64,000 nucleotides of DNA from Camelus bactrianus. Taxonomy: Eukaryota; Chordata; Mammalia; Artiodactyla; Camelidae. Where the stretch lies: positions 45,785,004 through 45,849,003 of the forward strand of contig NC_133547.1 in assembly GCF_048773025.1 (NCBI RefSeq), in the 5' to 3' direction. The position numbers and the translations under genes are program-made. The notes beneath the pieces were generated by a model. The model did no database searches and was not told where the DNA came from. It saw only the letters and a list, made by a program, of their open reading frames with translations. Positions 12,199 through 23,930 of the stretch are shown in pieces. How positions within the stretch are numbered: the first letter of the stretch is position 1; each line of letters begins with the position of its first letter.

Positions 12199-13174
12199 CT
12201 GAAAAAAAAAAGTAATTCTTTTTAATTTTTTTTTAATGGAGAAGAATAGTATCTGGACTCTTTCTGTACAAATTCATGAAGACCTCCAACTTCCTCATGA
12301 GCTTGAAAAGACCACCTCTTGGAACACCAAGGGGAGAGAATTCTCTCCTCTTCTGGGTCAGATCTGTCTGCTCAAACTCAATGCAGACACAGGCCCCCAA
12401 TCCCTTATCCTCAATCCCGAAATCCACTAAGTTCTGAAAGCCGGAAGATTTTTTTCACAAAGGTTTATTATCATATTTTACTAAGTATATTCACATGCAG
12501 GAGTATAGGGTGCCCCCTATAAATAAGTGGAGTGCTTCTTAACACACACAGAAGAAATAGTTTATACTACCTTCCTCAAATCTGAAAAAGATTGAATCCC
12601 AAAAGGCCCCTGATTTTGCAAAAGGTACTGTGGAGCTATACTGCGAGCTGGCCCTGCTCAGAGGTAGAGGAGGGCGTGGCCCATGTCCCACACCTGCCTG
12701 TCTTGAGGCCTCGCTCCCAGGTCTCCTCTAGGAAGCACCTCCTGCTGCCCAAGGCAGCTGGACGTGCAAGGATGGGTAAGACACTCACATGTCATGACCC
12801 GCCACTGTGGCCTCTAAAACCTCCATGCCAATTAGCTCATCCCATTAGTCACTGGTTTACTTATTAATTCATAGACCTTCTCACATCTCTCCTTTCCGCC
12901 AAAAGCTTATCATAAGAGATCTGAGAAAACGTAGAAATACATGAAATATACAAAAAATGGTCATGGCAGTGTTTGGATAATAAAAGTTCAATACAGTGTA
13001 AACATCTACTAAAAAGCATATTAAAGTTCATCAAGATGATGGGATACTATGCTGTCATTTAAAATGACATTTATTTTCTAAGACAAAGGAACACTTAAGC
13101 TCCAATGAATAATCTAAAAAATATAGGTGTTCAACTCACTTTGCCTCTATTTTGTCCTCTTAATTCTTTTTTTT

Positions 13175-13345
13175 TAATTGAAGTACAGTCAGTTACAATG
13201 TGTCAATTTCTGATGCACAGCACAATGTCCCAGCCATGCACATACATACATATATTCATTTTCATATTTTTTTCATTAAAAGTTATTACAAGATATTGAG
13301 CATAGTTCCCTGTGCTATTCAGCAGAAACTTGAATTTTTTCTCAC
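13175..13345 (-). mobile_element. L1 3' end fragment
   Basis: Poly(T) followed by AATTGAAGTACAGTCAGTTA, CACAATGTCC and TTCCCTGTGCTATTCAGCAG: the artiodactyl L1 3' end in reverse. Confidence 0.75.
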
Positions 13346-13500
13346 TCAGTGAAATAACACCCCAGCCTGCCTTGTTAGAAACCTGAGCCGCACATGACTT
13401 CTCTTTCTGCTTAGGGCTTCCTCAGTTTGAGGTTCAATCTAGCTCACATAATTTGTTACGTGAGCCCTTAAAGTTTTTTCTTTGTTAAAGGAACTCTTAG

Positions 13501-13573
<73 letters not shown>
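13501..13573. repeat. (CA)n microsatellite
   Basis: About 36 CA units with one CAAA interruption near the left end, in CD58 intron 2. Likely length-variable. Confidence 0.95.
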
Positions 13574-13574
<1 letters not shown>

Positions 13575-13894
13575 GAGCGTATTCATTGCAGACCACCTGC
13601 TATCAGTAAGCAGGGTGACAAGTGGTGAGTCATGACGGGCACCACTAAGACTTGTGTTCAAGAGAAAAGGCATAAAGAAGGTGAGGGGACGCTTGGAAGA
13701 CCCAGGAGCCATGCTTCATGATTTGGCCAAGAACGAGTCCTGAGCAGAAATGACAGCTGAACCCAGTGCTCAAGTAGCAACTTGCAGCCTCTTCTAATAA
13801 TCACTTCAGAAACCCATGGGCTCCTGGAAAACAACAGATAACCCTGATCAGTGTGATAATTCAAAATCACATTTGTACTTGGCCTTCAAAGAGA

Positions 13895-14265
13895 GGACAT
13901 TCAGACACGTGCTACAACATGGACGAACCTTGAAGACATCATACCAAGTGAAATAAGCCAATCGCAAAAGGACAAATCTTGTATGATTCCACTGACACAG
14001 GGTTCTTAGAGTGTTCAAGTTCTTGGAGACAGAAAATAGAACGGTGGTTGCCAGGGAACGGAGGGACGGGGGAATGGGAAGTTAGTGTTTGATGGGTACA
14101 GAGTTTCAGTTCGGAAGATGGAAAGTTTTGGAGATGGATGGTGGTGATGGTTGCACAATAACGTGAATGTATTTAATGCCACAGAACAGTAAACTTGCAA
14201 ATGGTTAAAATGGTAGGTTCAATGTTAAGTATATTTTACCACAATAAAAAATGGAAATAAAAGAG
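13895..14265 (+). repeat. old L1 3' end
   Basis: TACAACATGGACGAACCTTG, AAGTGAAATAAGCCAATCGC and GGTGGTGATGGTTGCACAAT...ACAATAAAAAATGG are characteristic of an older mammalian L1 3' region. Confidence 0.7.
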
Positions 14266-14594
14266 AATTTTTAATCTTCTTTTTAAGCAGTAGAAACCTT
14301 TCTCTAAATTAAATCTTAAGCACAGACCAATATTCTTCAGAAGGATAATAAGTTGCTCTAGTGGGCTCAAAATTAGAGCCCGGACTCCTCTTCCCTCAGG
14401 CCCACCCTGCACACCACACGCCCACCACAGCCCCAGGCACTTCCAAGGAGCCACACGGGTCTCCAGCAGAGCTGAGAAAAACCTGTTCTAGGTACTGCTT
14501 GTACTTCTGTCTACGTCTGCAGCCAGGCTGGGCACTTCTCGGGGGCAGGAAACCGAACTTCGTGCTTCCTTGGACACATTCCCCAGCAGCACTT

Positions 14595-14735
14595 CTTAAC
14601 TATTCACGCGAGTAAGGATCCCCCAGGGTGTGTGTTAAAATGCAGATTCCTGCCCCGCGCCCCGTCCCACGTGACTCTGACGTGGGTGCTCTGCATGTTG
14701 TTGCAGATTCTAATTTACAATCTAGTTCAGCCCAT
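14595..14735. repeat. possible MER5A relic
   Basis: CTTCTTAACTATTCACGCGA followed by GTTAAAATGCAGATTCCTGC resembles the hAT-derived MER5A; the right half is degenerate. Confidence 0.45.
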
Positions 14736-15024
14736 GTCTAGGGTTTCATCAAACACTTTCTAAACTGGACAGAGGTGCACCACGAGGCCCTCAGATGTGC
14801 GTCTTCGGAGGGTCAAGATTAGGCATTATTCACGTCTTAACCCCAGAACCCGACATAATATAAGACACATATTGGCTCCTTAGCAAAGAGAACTGATGTT
14901 GGATACATGGAGGGATGGATGGACAGATGGATATACTCTGGGAGACAATCTTCAAATTACTGTCTCCACTCCACAAAATGTAAATTCTTCAATCAGTTCA
15001 CCTCCGAAAAGGAATGAAACAGTG

Positions 15025-15270
15025 GCCAAGGGCAGGGACTCAGGAGCCTGACTGCCTGGGTGCATATTCCAGCTCTGCCAAGAGCCACTTGACCCTGGGC
15101 AAGGTATCGAAGCCCCCTGCGCCCGGCCTAACTCTCCTGTGCGATAAGGAGACAAACAGGATCTACCTATGTGACTGATGCAGATGAAATGAGTTGACAC
15201 AGATAATAATTCATGCACGAACTCGCAGGCAGCTTCTGGCACAGCGTAAGTGCTCCACAATGCTCGCTGT
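15025..15270 (+). repeat. MIR
   Basis: GGAGCCTGACTGCCTGGGTG, CCAGCTCTGCCAAGAGCCAC, then GCACAGCGTAAGTGCTC tail: MIR in sense. Confidence 0.75.
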
Positions 15271-16303
15271 AATGGAGCCCAGGGCTAGCAGGGCGAGGCT
15301 CCCCAAAGGGTGTCCGATACCACAGGAAGAGTCACTGACCAGAGGCTGGGAGGCGTGAGCTCGTGCCCTGGCTTGCTGGGCGATTTCAAACCTCTGCTCA
15401 TTGTAGGAGCTGTTTGACTTTTAAGAACTCACCCAGCCCAGGCCTGGATGGAGAAACCCATTGATAAATCGGCCTCACTTTCCTCTGTCAAAGGGAGTGC
15501 AGGACTTTATGAGGTCATTGTAAAGGTCAAGTGGAATGTGGACACCCTGGGAAGGGGAACATGTGGATGTACTAGAATTATCTTCCATGTTGTTAGAGCC
15601 CCATGAACTGTACAGAAGCTCTTTCCAATGGTTTCGCTACAGCACTGTCGTCAGGGAGCAACCCTGGAAGTACCTATCCTGCTCACCGAAAAGCAGGCAA
15701 ACCTTTCTGTGGCATCTGGCTCAGAGCTTCTGCACCTCAGATCTTTCCGTCTGCAATCTTCATATTCTCTCGCTGCCCACAGGACTGAACACAGCCATAG
15801 CTAACGAGTATTAGGTGCATGTCTGCCTTCAGCAGCTGGCAAGAAATGTGCCCACTTCATCCCTGAGACAAGTCAGTCAATTTATAATTAATGAAGTCAG
15901 CTCACTGCTCTGTAAGAAATGAGGATTTCTTATACATATCTGATGACATTTGCATATTTCCATAAACTTTAATCCAAAGTCACATGCCAGCCCCGGCCAT
16001 GTGAGGGCAGGGCAGTTAGTTCCACTCCCATAAACATTACCATCCTCCACACAATAAAAGCGGCAAGAGGATGGGGCAATTAAACGTTGATGGTGGAAAT
16101 TTTCAGGGGACTTTCAGGGAAGGAGGAAAGCCAGATGTTCACTTATACAGAAGGACGTAGATGCCCCAAGCTTAGGAGGTGCCAGGAAAGCCCCTTGTCT
16201 AAAATATCCTTTCTGAAAGGGTCTGGTGTCTCCGGAAGATTATCAGTCTCATTACTTAAGTCTTAACATACCCTCAAGGAAGTGCGACTTACTCATTTCT
16301 TAA

Positions 16304-16335
16304 AAAAAAGAAGAAGAAGAAGAAGAGGAAGAAGT
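16304..16335. repeat. (GAA)n simple repeat
   Basis: Short run of A then AAG/GAA triplets with one GAG interruption. Confidence 0.85.
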
Positions 16336-16879
16336 ATGACTAATGACTTTGACATTCAAATGTGGACTCTTGAGTCATTTTATATATTTTTATAACCAAA
16401 ATCTGTATCTTACTGACTCTTTCTTGGAAGTTATCTTCTGATTCTTTCCTTTCCAAACATTTGCTACCAACACCCCTGTCTACCTGGATGATTACAGTAG
16501 CTTCTAACCTGGCACCTCCTCTCTCGAATCCACTGTAAATACCTACCACCTGATTAACCTTCCAAGGCACGACTCTGCTCCAGTATCAGATACAGTGGCT
16601 CAAACAGGACATGGAAAGCTCAGATTTGAACTGCTATATTGGACTCTGTCCTGCTCCACCTCCTGAAACCATCTTATGCACTTCGCCACCAGCTGAATCT
16701 TCCTAAAACACCCTTTCACGTAGAGGAAGTCAGCCTAGAACTACATCCACTTCTAGGATAAAGTAAGTGAAACTATGACCCAGTAGAAGTGAGAGATGGG
16801 TACAGGTTGAGTTGTGAATGCTGGGTGGCAGCACAGAGAAGGCAGCTATGAGGCAAGAGCATTACCAGGACATTTGAGA

Positions 16880-17760
16880 ACAGCAAGGAGGCAGGGGACG
16901 GGGATGCCACGTCACAGGGACCAGAACTCATACAGCCTTGTAGGCCACTGTGAAGATTTTAGCTTTAATGTAGAGTGGGATGGTGCCACTAGAAAGTTCT
17001 AAGCAAATGAGTGACATGATCTGATTTCTGTTTTAAGAAGATCACTCTGGCTTCTGTGTTTAAAATTAAAGTGTAGGGACAAAGGTAGGAGCTGGGAGAC
17101 CAACTTGGAAGCTACTGCAATCCTCCAAAGGGGAATGAAGCAGTCCTGGATCAGCACTAGAGGAAGTGATGAGAGGTGGTCACATTCTGGTTATATTTTG
17201 AAGGGAGAACTAACACAATTTCCTGGTGGAGGGAATATGATGTTCAAGAGAAAGAGAGGTGTCAAGGACGAAATCAAGGTCCTAGCCTGAGCAACTGCAA
17301 GGATGGAGCCGCCATTAACCAAGAGGGGGAAGACTTTGGAAGGCACAGGTTGTAAGGGAAAGATCATGAGCTCATTTTGGGACATGTGGTATTTGAGAGG
17401 CCGGTTAGCTATCTGAATGGAGACAGAGTAGACAGAAAAGCACAGAAGGAGCTCAGTGAAGGTCTGGGTTAGAGCTCTAGATCTGTGCATTATCAGCATT
17501 GAGATGATATTTAAAGCCCTGACATGTGATGAGCCCACCCACTTGGGTGTGAATGCAGACAGAGAAGGGAAGCGTCTCCAGTGTGCAGAGGTTGGAGGAA
17601 TGTTAAGAGGATGCAGGAAACAGCAAAGGAAACCGAGAAGAGACGGTTAGTGAGTTAAAAGGAAACCAGCATAGGGTGGCGTCCTGAATGCCAGGTGAAG
17701 GCAGTGTTTCAAAGGGGAAGGAGTAATTAGTGTGTCAAAAGCTGCTGAGTGGTCGAGAAA
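16880..17760 (-). repeat. long L2 relic
   Basis: About 880 bp antisense L2: GCCTTGTAGGCC, GTGACATGATCTGATTTCTG, GATCACTCTGGCTTCTGTG, AGATCATGAGCTCATTTTGG, ATTTAAAGCCCTGACATGTG and GTGTCAAAAGCTGCTGAG follow the L2 order without large gaps. The frames within it are broken. Confidence 0.65.
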
Positions 17761-17764
17761 GAGG

Positions 17765-18250
17765 CTCAGTGAACAACATTATTACTGAAATAAGTCAGAC
17801 TGAGAATGATAAATACTGTATGATCTCACAGATGGAATCTAAAAAGAAAAAAGCGAAACTCACAGAAATAAGAGATCAGACTCGTGACTACCAGAGGCAG
17901 AAGGTGGGGGAAGGGGGACTTGGAGGAAAGTGGTCAAAAAGGTATAAACTTCCAGTTTAAGACAGATAAACACTAGGGTTATCATGTACAGTGTGAGGAC
18001 CGCAGCTAACACAGCTGTTTCTCATATTGGTAAGTTGTTAAGAGTTCTCATCATAGGGAAAAACTTCTTTTTCCTTCTTTTCTTTTCTTCTTTCTCCTTT
18101 TTTTTTTTATTGTTATCTCTGTGAGAAGATGGATGTTAGCTGAACCTATTGTGATAATCATTTCACAATACACGTAAATCAAACCACCATGCTGTATGCC
18201 TTAAACTTACATAGTGATGGATGCCAATTGTTTTTCAATAAAAATAAAGA
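17765..18250 (+). mobile_element. L1 3' UTR
   Basis: AAATAAGTCAGACTGAGAAT, GTATGATCTCACAGATGGAA, TATTGTGATAATCATTTCAC and a terminal TTTTCAATAAAAATAAA identify an L1 3' end, abutting the L2 relic at its left. Confidence 0.8.
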
Positions 18251-18787
18251 AGCCCTGGGGTGTAGCCATCAGCCTCTGGATCACTGCAACAAGGAAAGAG
18301 GTTTAGAGGTGATGGAAGGAGACTAAGCCAGACGCACCAGTGAGAAGCATGGAGGAACCTGTATCCTTTCTCTAGTTTCACTTTAAAGTGATGCAGGAGG
18401 AAAAAAAAAAAAAACACTTCTTGTGTGGGCTTCAGGTGCAAGCAGGCACTCTAACTGAGACAGCACCAACCAGCAATGGAGTTCAAAGAGTTCTGAGCTC
18501 ATGGCTGCCACTGCATCCCTTTCTAGAATATTCCCAGCAAGACAAATGGTGCTGCTACCAGCCGCTGTGCCCAACTTATGCTGTTCTCCCTACATCATTC
18601 ACATCCTCTCCTCACCCAGAGGAGGACAAGGGAATTGAAAGTGGCTCCTGGGTACCAGGAAGAGAGGAAAACCCCAACAACAGGTGATTACTCATTCTTT
18701 TAACTCTCATAAACCACTGATTTGTGCTAGTCTTTTAAAAGAGTTGGAAACTTGCCGTCTGAACAAGCCAATTTATGGAATACTCAC

Positions 18788-19084
18788 CAATCACTTTGAG
18801 GGTGTACTTGCTGTTATTTTTAATACTTGGCGACTCAATTTCATACTCATCTTCATCTGATACTTTTAAGTTGAAGATGCTGAGGCTACCCGACACGTTG
18901 TCTAAATGAACTCTGCCTTCAAAAGGTGGGAAGGCTTTGACACCAAACTGATCATCCAGTTCTACAACTTTATCCTTTCCTTTTTTCCATACGATATCCA
19001 TAGTGGGTTTAGAGGGTGATGCACGTAAAGTTACATTCCCGTTCAGCGCTCCAAATATTGGTTGAGAGCTACAGCCAGTGAAAT
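18788..19084 (-). CDS. CD58: CD58 exon 2 (Ig-like domain 1, CD2-binding)
   Basis: Exon of 297 bp with acceptor CCTCCTAG at its start and donor ATTG|GTGAGT at its end, phase 1 at both sides. It encodes the membrane-distal Ig domain: QPIFGALNGNVTL, then DIVWKKGKDKVVEL, then VSGSLSIFNL and SDEDEYEIESP. Human CD58 has WKKQKDKVAEL and SSDEDEYEMESP at these places. The lysine and acidic residues that form the charged CD2 contact face are therefore kept. As in human CD58, this domain lacks the usual Ig cysteine pair; the only cysteine is near the mature N-terminus. N-glycosylation sequons are seen at NVT, NVS and NNS. The signal cleavage site is probably close to SS-Q at the start of this exon. Confidence 0.95.
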
Positions 19085-19293
19085 CTAGGAGGGAAAAAGA
19101 AATTGGTTAGGAAAAATAACATGATTTTCTAGAAAATAGAAAACTATCTTCCAAGATGCCCCTTTGGGGGGAAAAGATTACATTTAGTGGTAAAAATTAT
19201 TCACCAGCTACTTTGTGTACTAGCTCATAAACTGCTGACAAAAAATACAGGAAGTAGAACATGCTTGACCCTGTATGTTTATTCTTTTTAATA

Positions 19294-19446
19294 TTTTTTA
19301 GGGGGGAGAGGGTTTTGTTTTGTTTGTTTGTTTTGAGGCAATTAGGTTTACTTATTCATTATTATTTTTTTTTTAATGGAGGTACCGGGGATTGAACCCT
19401 GGAACTCGTGTATGCTAAGCACTCAGCTATACCCACTGCGCCCAAG
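19294..19446 (-). repeat. camelid tRNA-derived SINE
   Basis: Reverse-oriented SINE: T-rich tail, GGAGGTACCGGGGATTGAAC (B box region) and GCACTCAGCTATACCC (A box region). Flanking TTTATTCTTTTTAATA (19278-) and TTTACTTTTTAATA (19447-) suggest a worn target duplication. It lies about 210 bp 5' of CD58 exon 2. Confidence 0.8.
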
Positions 19447-19489
19447 TTTACTTTTTAATAGGGAATTGGGACCCACAAAAATCCAGGAA

Positions 19490-20360
19490 ATAGATTCAAC
19501 ATTTATAGTGCACCAACTATGTGCTTGGTACTATGGGCAACACTGGGAATATGGCAGCAAACAAGACAGGTACTGCTCCAAGACTCAAGGAGAAGACATT
19601 GAGCAGGCAAGGAGAGCCCCCCAGTCAACAGCCTTCCCTAGGAAATCACACTGGAACCAACACAGGACAACAAGCCACTGAGAGATAAGAGGAGTCAGCG
19701 AGCTGACGGCTGGGTAAGGCGGGGAGGAGAGATGACCATGCGGATAGAGAAGTAGCACCTCCAAGAAGGCAGGCCCTGAATCAAGAAAGCGCTTGGTGTG
19801 TTTGAGGAAATAAAAACAGTTAGTTCCAAATGGCTGGAAGGAAGAGAGCAAGGGGGGAAGGGTGGGGGAGTGAGGCTGGCGAATCAGACAGGGGCCCGAT
19901 CACAGTGTATGTGAGTGAGGGGCTGGACGGAGTCAAGTAAGATGTGATTAGGGTTTGGAATTCATCCGAAAGGCAAGGGAAAGCCACAGAAAGGTTCTTA
20001 ACAGAAGACTGGCGTGACATCATTTCAGCTGCAAGAGGTTGACTTTGTCTGCAGGGTGGACACTTGCTGACGGAGCAAGTGTGGAGGCAGAGAAACCAGA
20101 ACAGAGGTCAGTGCAGTAGCAATGAGCGAGTAGCAGACTGGGACACCAGACCAGGGTGTTGGCGGTGAGGCCAGACAGGTGAACAGACATAAGAAACATC
20201 AGAGAAAAAAGTCAACAGGATTTAGTGATTGGATGAGAGGCATAAATGGTGACTGTCAGGCCTCTTTCTCGGCTGACTGAGAGGTGCCATTAATTGAAAT
20301 CAGAATGACTCGGAAGGAAATCGGGTGTGATGAAGACTCAGGACTCAAGGACTGGGTGCA
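19490..20360 (-). repeat. L2 relic (includes inverted-repeat arm A)
   Basis: Antisense L2: TAGTGCACCAACTATGTGC start, GCTTGGTGTGTTTGAGGAAA, CAGGGGCCCGATCACAG, AGACTGGCGTGACATCATTT and AGTGCAGTAGCAATGAGCG. Positions 19690-19930 are nearly the reverse complement of 21500-21740. Confidence 0.65.
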
Positions 20361-21309
20361 GTAGTGTGTTGGAACCAGCTGTTAGCATCTCTGCCAGGCT
20401 CCATTCAGTGAAGTCTGGTTGAGAGCTTGCCATCTACCACAGTGGGAGTATTTACAGCAAAGAAACTGATGAATGCCTCCAATCAGAGCCTCCCGCCTCC
20501 TCCACACCAATCCGGTTGGTAAACATTTACTCTCACTACTAGATTGGGATATTCTTGATACCCCAAAATGGGCTTGAATACACTGCGCTCCAGACTTGAC
20601 TCTCTTGTTAAGACAGACAAGGAGCCGTTAAGAAGAAGGCATTACAGACAAATTAAAACTTGATTGAAGCTTTTGTCTAGTAGCGATCAGGGTAATTGAA
20701 AGAGCACAGGAAAAATCAAAACCATGAAATAGAGCAATTGTAGGCAACTGTGTCCAGTAATTTCAAATAAGAAGCAAGTGCACCCGATTTGTCTATTTGC
20801 GAGGATTTTTAGAGCCCATCTTCCTCAGTTAAGGAAGACTGCCCTCAACGCACGGGCATCTTTCTGTCGTTTTGCTCATCATGTACTTTTTCTCCCACTT
20901 AACCAGAGCCCCTGAAAGGGATGAAAAGGGATAGGACCTGAGGGGTGAGAGTCTATCCACACACAACAGTGGAGCCTTGAAATGTCTTGTAAATGAATAA
21001 ATGAATGAACAGATGAGAGTTGGGAGGGAGGTGGAGAAAGAAGAAGTCTGGGCTGAACCGCCACACTCTGGCTGCAGAAAGATGGCTCCCATCTTTCCCA
21101 AGAAAGGTGATGTTTCCTGGGATTAGGAACAGGAAAGAAGCATCAGGAATGGTGCTCACAATGGATAGAAGCATGGGTGGAAAAAGGAGAGACCAGTTCA
21201 GAAAAAAATCATAGTAATTTTGAGCTGGAAGAAACTCCAAGAATGAGTCAAAGTACCCCCATTCCACAGGTGAAGTGACAGGGCACCAAGAAAAACGAAA
21301 GAAAATGTT

Positions 21310-21500
21310 ACTGAATGTTCACCCCCTGCCAGTCATGTGTTCACGTACTCTTGGGTCCCTTTTTAATCCTCTCCACATCCCTGTGCAGTAGTGTTGCTAG
21401 CCCCATTTCACAGATGAGGAAACAGGACCCAGGAGACTTATCGGTTGCTCAGTGTCATTCAGCAAGTTTATGGCAACTGAGGGACCAGGACAGACCTGAC
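21310..21500 (-). repeat. MIR
   Basis: CCAGTCATGTGTTCACGTAC...CCATTTCACAGATGAGGAAA...AGCAAGTTTATGGCAACTGA reads as a reverse-oriented MIR. Confidence 0.65.
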
Positions 21501-21745
21501 TCTGCCCAGGCCCTCACTTACATACACTGTGATCTGGCCCCTGCCTGGACTCGCCAGCCTCATTCCCCATCCGTTCCCCGACTGCTCTTTTCATTCTAGC
21601 TATTTGGAACTGTTTTATTTCCTCAAACACATCAAGTGCCTTCTTGATTCAGGGCCTGCCTTCCTGGAGGTGCTGCTTCCTCAATCTGCATGGTCATCTC
21701 TCCTCTCCCTACTGCCCAGCTGTCAGCTGGCTGATGGATGCTAAG
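21500..21745 (+). repeat. L2 segment, inverted-repeat arm B
   Basis: Sense L2 segment ending just before the antisense L2 at 21757. Its reverse complement matches 19690-19930 at roughly 85-90 % by eye, including the shared AGGCAGGCCCTGAATCAAGAA-like core on the other strand. Confidence 0.7.
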
Positions 21746-21756
21746 GGTAAGCAGGC

Positions 21757-21880
21757 TCTAAGACATCCAAGTGGAGCTGTCCAGTCGTCTACTGGGTACA
21801 CAGGGCTGGGGCTCACAGAAGATACAGATCTGGGAATCATTACACGGGTAGAGGCTAGGTTTATCATTTCCTTCCTCTAG
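21757..21880 (-). repeat. L2 fragment
   Basis: AGACATCCAAGTGGAGCTGT and GATACAGATCTGGGAATCAT belong to antisense L2, upstream coding part. Orientation is opposite to the segment immediately to its left. Confidence 0.55.
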
Positions 21881-22114
21881 TAAAGTTTTTTCTGTTGCAC
21901 TTCAAAGACTGACTATAAAATAATTTGCTGATATGATCGTTTCCAATGAAAAAGAAGAACTGGAGAAAGGAAACAGTTTTTTTCTCAAGGTCACACACCC
22001 TGAATGAATGAATGAATGAATGAGCAAACAGCAGCCAAGGAAACGAGTTGGCAGTGAGCTGGTTGCTTTGCTGATAGTGGTGAGTGGTCAAAAAAGGGAC
22101 CACAGGGACGTTCA

Positions 22115-22330
22115 CTTACCATGCCAGAGAGCAGAAGGGAGAGGGCCCAGACTTTCAAGCCAGTCAGGCCCAGGGGGACACTCAAAAGCGCCCACCACAC
22201 TCGGTTTCCTCAGCTGTAAAATGGAAATCGTAATGCCTACCCCAAAGATTGTTTCGAGGCTTGAATAAAACTGAGAATCATTACACAATGGCTGACATGG
22301 AGCAGGCTTTCAACAGAGTTTTCCCTGTTT
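22115..22330 (+). repeat. MIR
   Basis: CCCAGACTTTCAAGCCAGTC, TTCCTCAGCTGTAAAATGGA and the TGGCTGACATGGAGCAGG tail follow MIR order. Confidence 0.7.
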
Positions 22331-22653
22331 TTCTTTCAATGCACTGAAATCAAATGCAGTGAGTGCACCATCAAGGTATTCACTCTAGGGGACCCTGGTT
22401 GTGTGAGAATTCGCCAAGGAGTGACTGTTCGCTGTTTAAAAGCAGAGAGAGATGGCGGGGTGGGGATGTATCAGTCACTACCTAAATAGATATTCTATTG
22501 CCAGACAGAATTTTTTAACTACTGGAGGTTTATGTGCTTTAAAGGATACTGAATGATCTTTTTAAAGATATGAGGGTGCCTGCATGTAGAGTGCTCATTT
22601 CCAGTTCCAAATACTCTTGCAGCGTCCTTATAAAACATTGTCATGACACCCAG

Positions 22654-22810
22654 GTTTTTTTTAATTTTGTTTTGTTTTTGCTTTTTTTTTTTTTTTGAGG
22701 TAACTAGGTTTATTTATTTATTTGTTTATTTAACGGCAGTACTGGGGATTGAACCCAGGACCTCATGCATGCTAAGCATGCGCTCTACCACAGAACTCTG
22801 CCCTCCCCAC
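22654..22810 (-). repeat. camelid SINE with perfect 12-bp target duplication
   Basis: Reverse SINE: T-rich tail, (TTTA)n, GTACTGGGGATTGAACCCAG and GCGCTCTACCACAGAACTCT. Both sides carry CATGACACCCAG (22642-22653 and 22811-22822), so the edges are exact and the insertion is young. Confidence 0.92.
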
Positions 22811-23024
22811 CATGACACCCAGTTTTGATAGTTTTTTGTATGGCTTGAAGCCTAAAGTGGAACTCAAATATTTTGCAGACAAAGTGACCTGTTTTTTGAT
22901 TTAGAAAATATGGTCACCGTAACTATCGGATTAATGAAATGGGGCCCCCCCCACCCCTTGCTCCCAGCCACAAATTCCTCTGCACATTTTCACTTGGGCC
23001 CTAGAATTTAGATTGACTGCTATT

Positions 23025-23345
23025 TTCGGTTTATTTAATCAAACATTATGTAGCACTTACTATCTGCTAGGAACTGTTAGAAGAGCTCTACAAACATGTA
23101 TTCAGCGAATCTTCTTAAAAACTGTACCAGGCAGGTGGTTTTTATTATTGTTGTTGCTGTTGTTATCTTTTATTGAAGTTGATTTACAATATTGTTTCAG
23201 GTGTACAGTAAAGCAATTAGACAGGAGTTAATTTTAACCCTATTTTGCAGATGAGGAAACTGAGGCACACAAAGGTTAAGTGATTTTTTTTAATTAAGTA
23301 GTGAAACTGGATTTGAACCCAGACAGTCTGACTCTTAACCATTGT
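23025..23345 (-). repeat. MIR split by an L1 tail
   Basis: Reverse MIR: GTAGCACTTACTATCTGCTA left part, then CAGATGAGGAAACTGAGGCA and GATTTGAACCCAGACAGTCT right part. Between them (about 23148-23215) sits foreign sequence TTTATTGAAGTTGATTTACA...GTGTACAG, an antisense L1 3' end. Confidence 0.75.
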
Positions 23346-23714
23346 TTCTTTTTGGCTTGCTATGTGGTATACGGCTGTTAAAGACAGGGACACGATACAG
23401 GATATCGCAGGATGCCATTTCTACAATGTATCGGAATAGCAGATGTTGGGAATGAGAAAGTCAAACTGTTCTAGCTGGAAAGTCTGAAACCTACAGGGAA
23501 GGCATCAAGCTCAGTGGTCCCCAAATCACGGAATGTCAGGTCCTCAGAGAACCACGCGCCGCACCACACCCTTCCTCATGTACATGAGAAAATTAAGAAG
23601 GCTTGATTGAGCAAGAGAGCGATGAGCCCAAATCTCCAAAATATTACATGAGAACCCAAATTCAAACCCAAGCTTGGTGATGGTGGGGTTTTTTTTGCCT
23701 TTTTTTTTTAACAA

Positions 23715-23930
23715 CTTTTTTTTTACATTTTTTTTTAATTGAGTAATAGTCATTTTACAATGTTGTGTCAAATTCCGGTGTAGAGCACAATTCTTCAGTT
23801 ATACATGAACATACATATATTCATTGTCACATTTTTTTTTCGCTGTGAGCTACCACAAGATCTTGTATATATCTCCCTGCGCTATACAGTATAATCTTGT
23901 TTATCTATTCTACATTTTGAAATCCCAGTC
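23715..23930 (-). mobile_element. L1 3' end fragment
   Basis: TTTAATTGAGTAATAGTCAT, TTACAATGTTGTGTCAAATT, TTATACATGAACATACATAT and CTGCGCTATACAGTATAATC form the reversed artiodactyl L1 3' end. Confidence 0.8.

Larger units (their letters stand above)
12199..18787 (-). other. CD58: CD58 intron 2
   Basis: Intron of 6.6 kb between the two CD58 Ig exons, with a (CA)n microsatellite, L1 tails, a MIR and a long L2 relic. Stretches 12.2-13.1 kb and 15.3-16.8 kb show no feature I recognise beyond short simple repeats. Confidence 0.8.
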
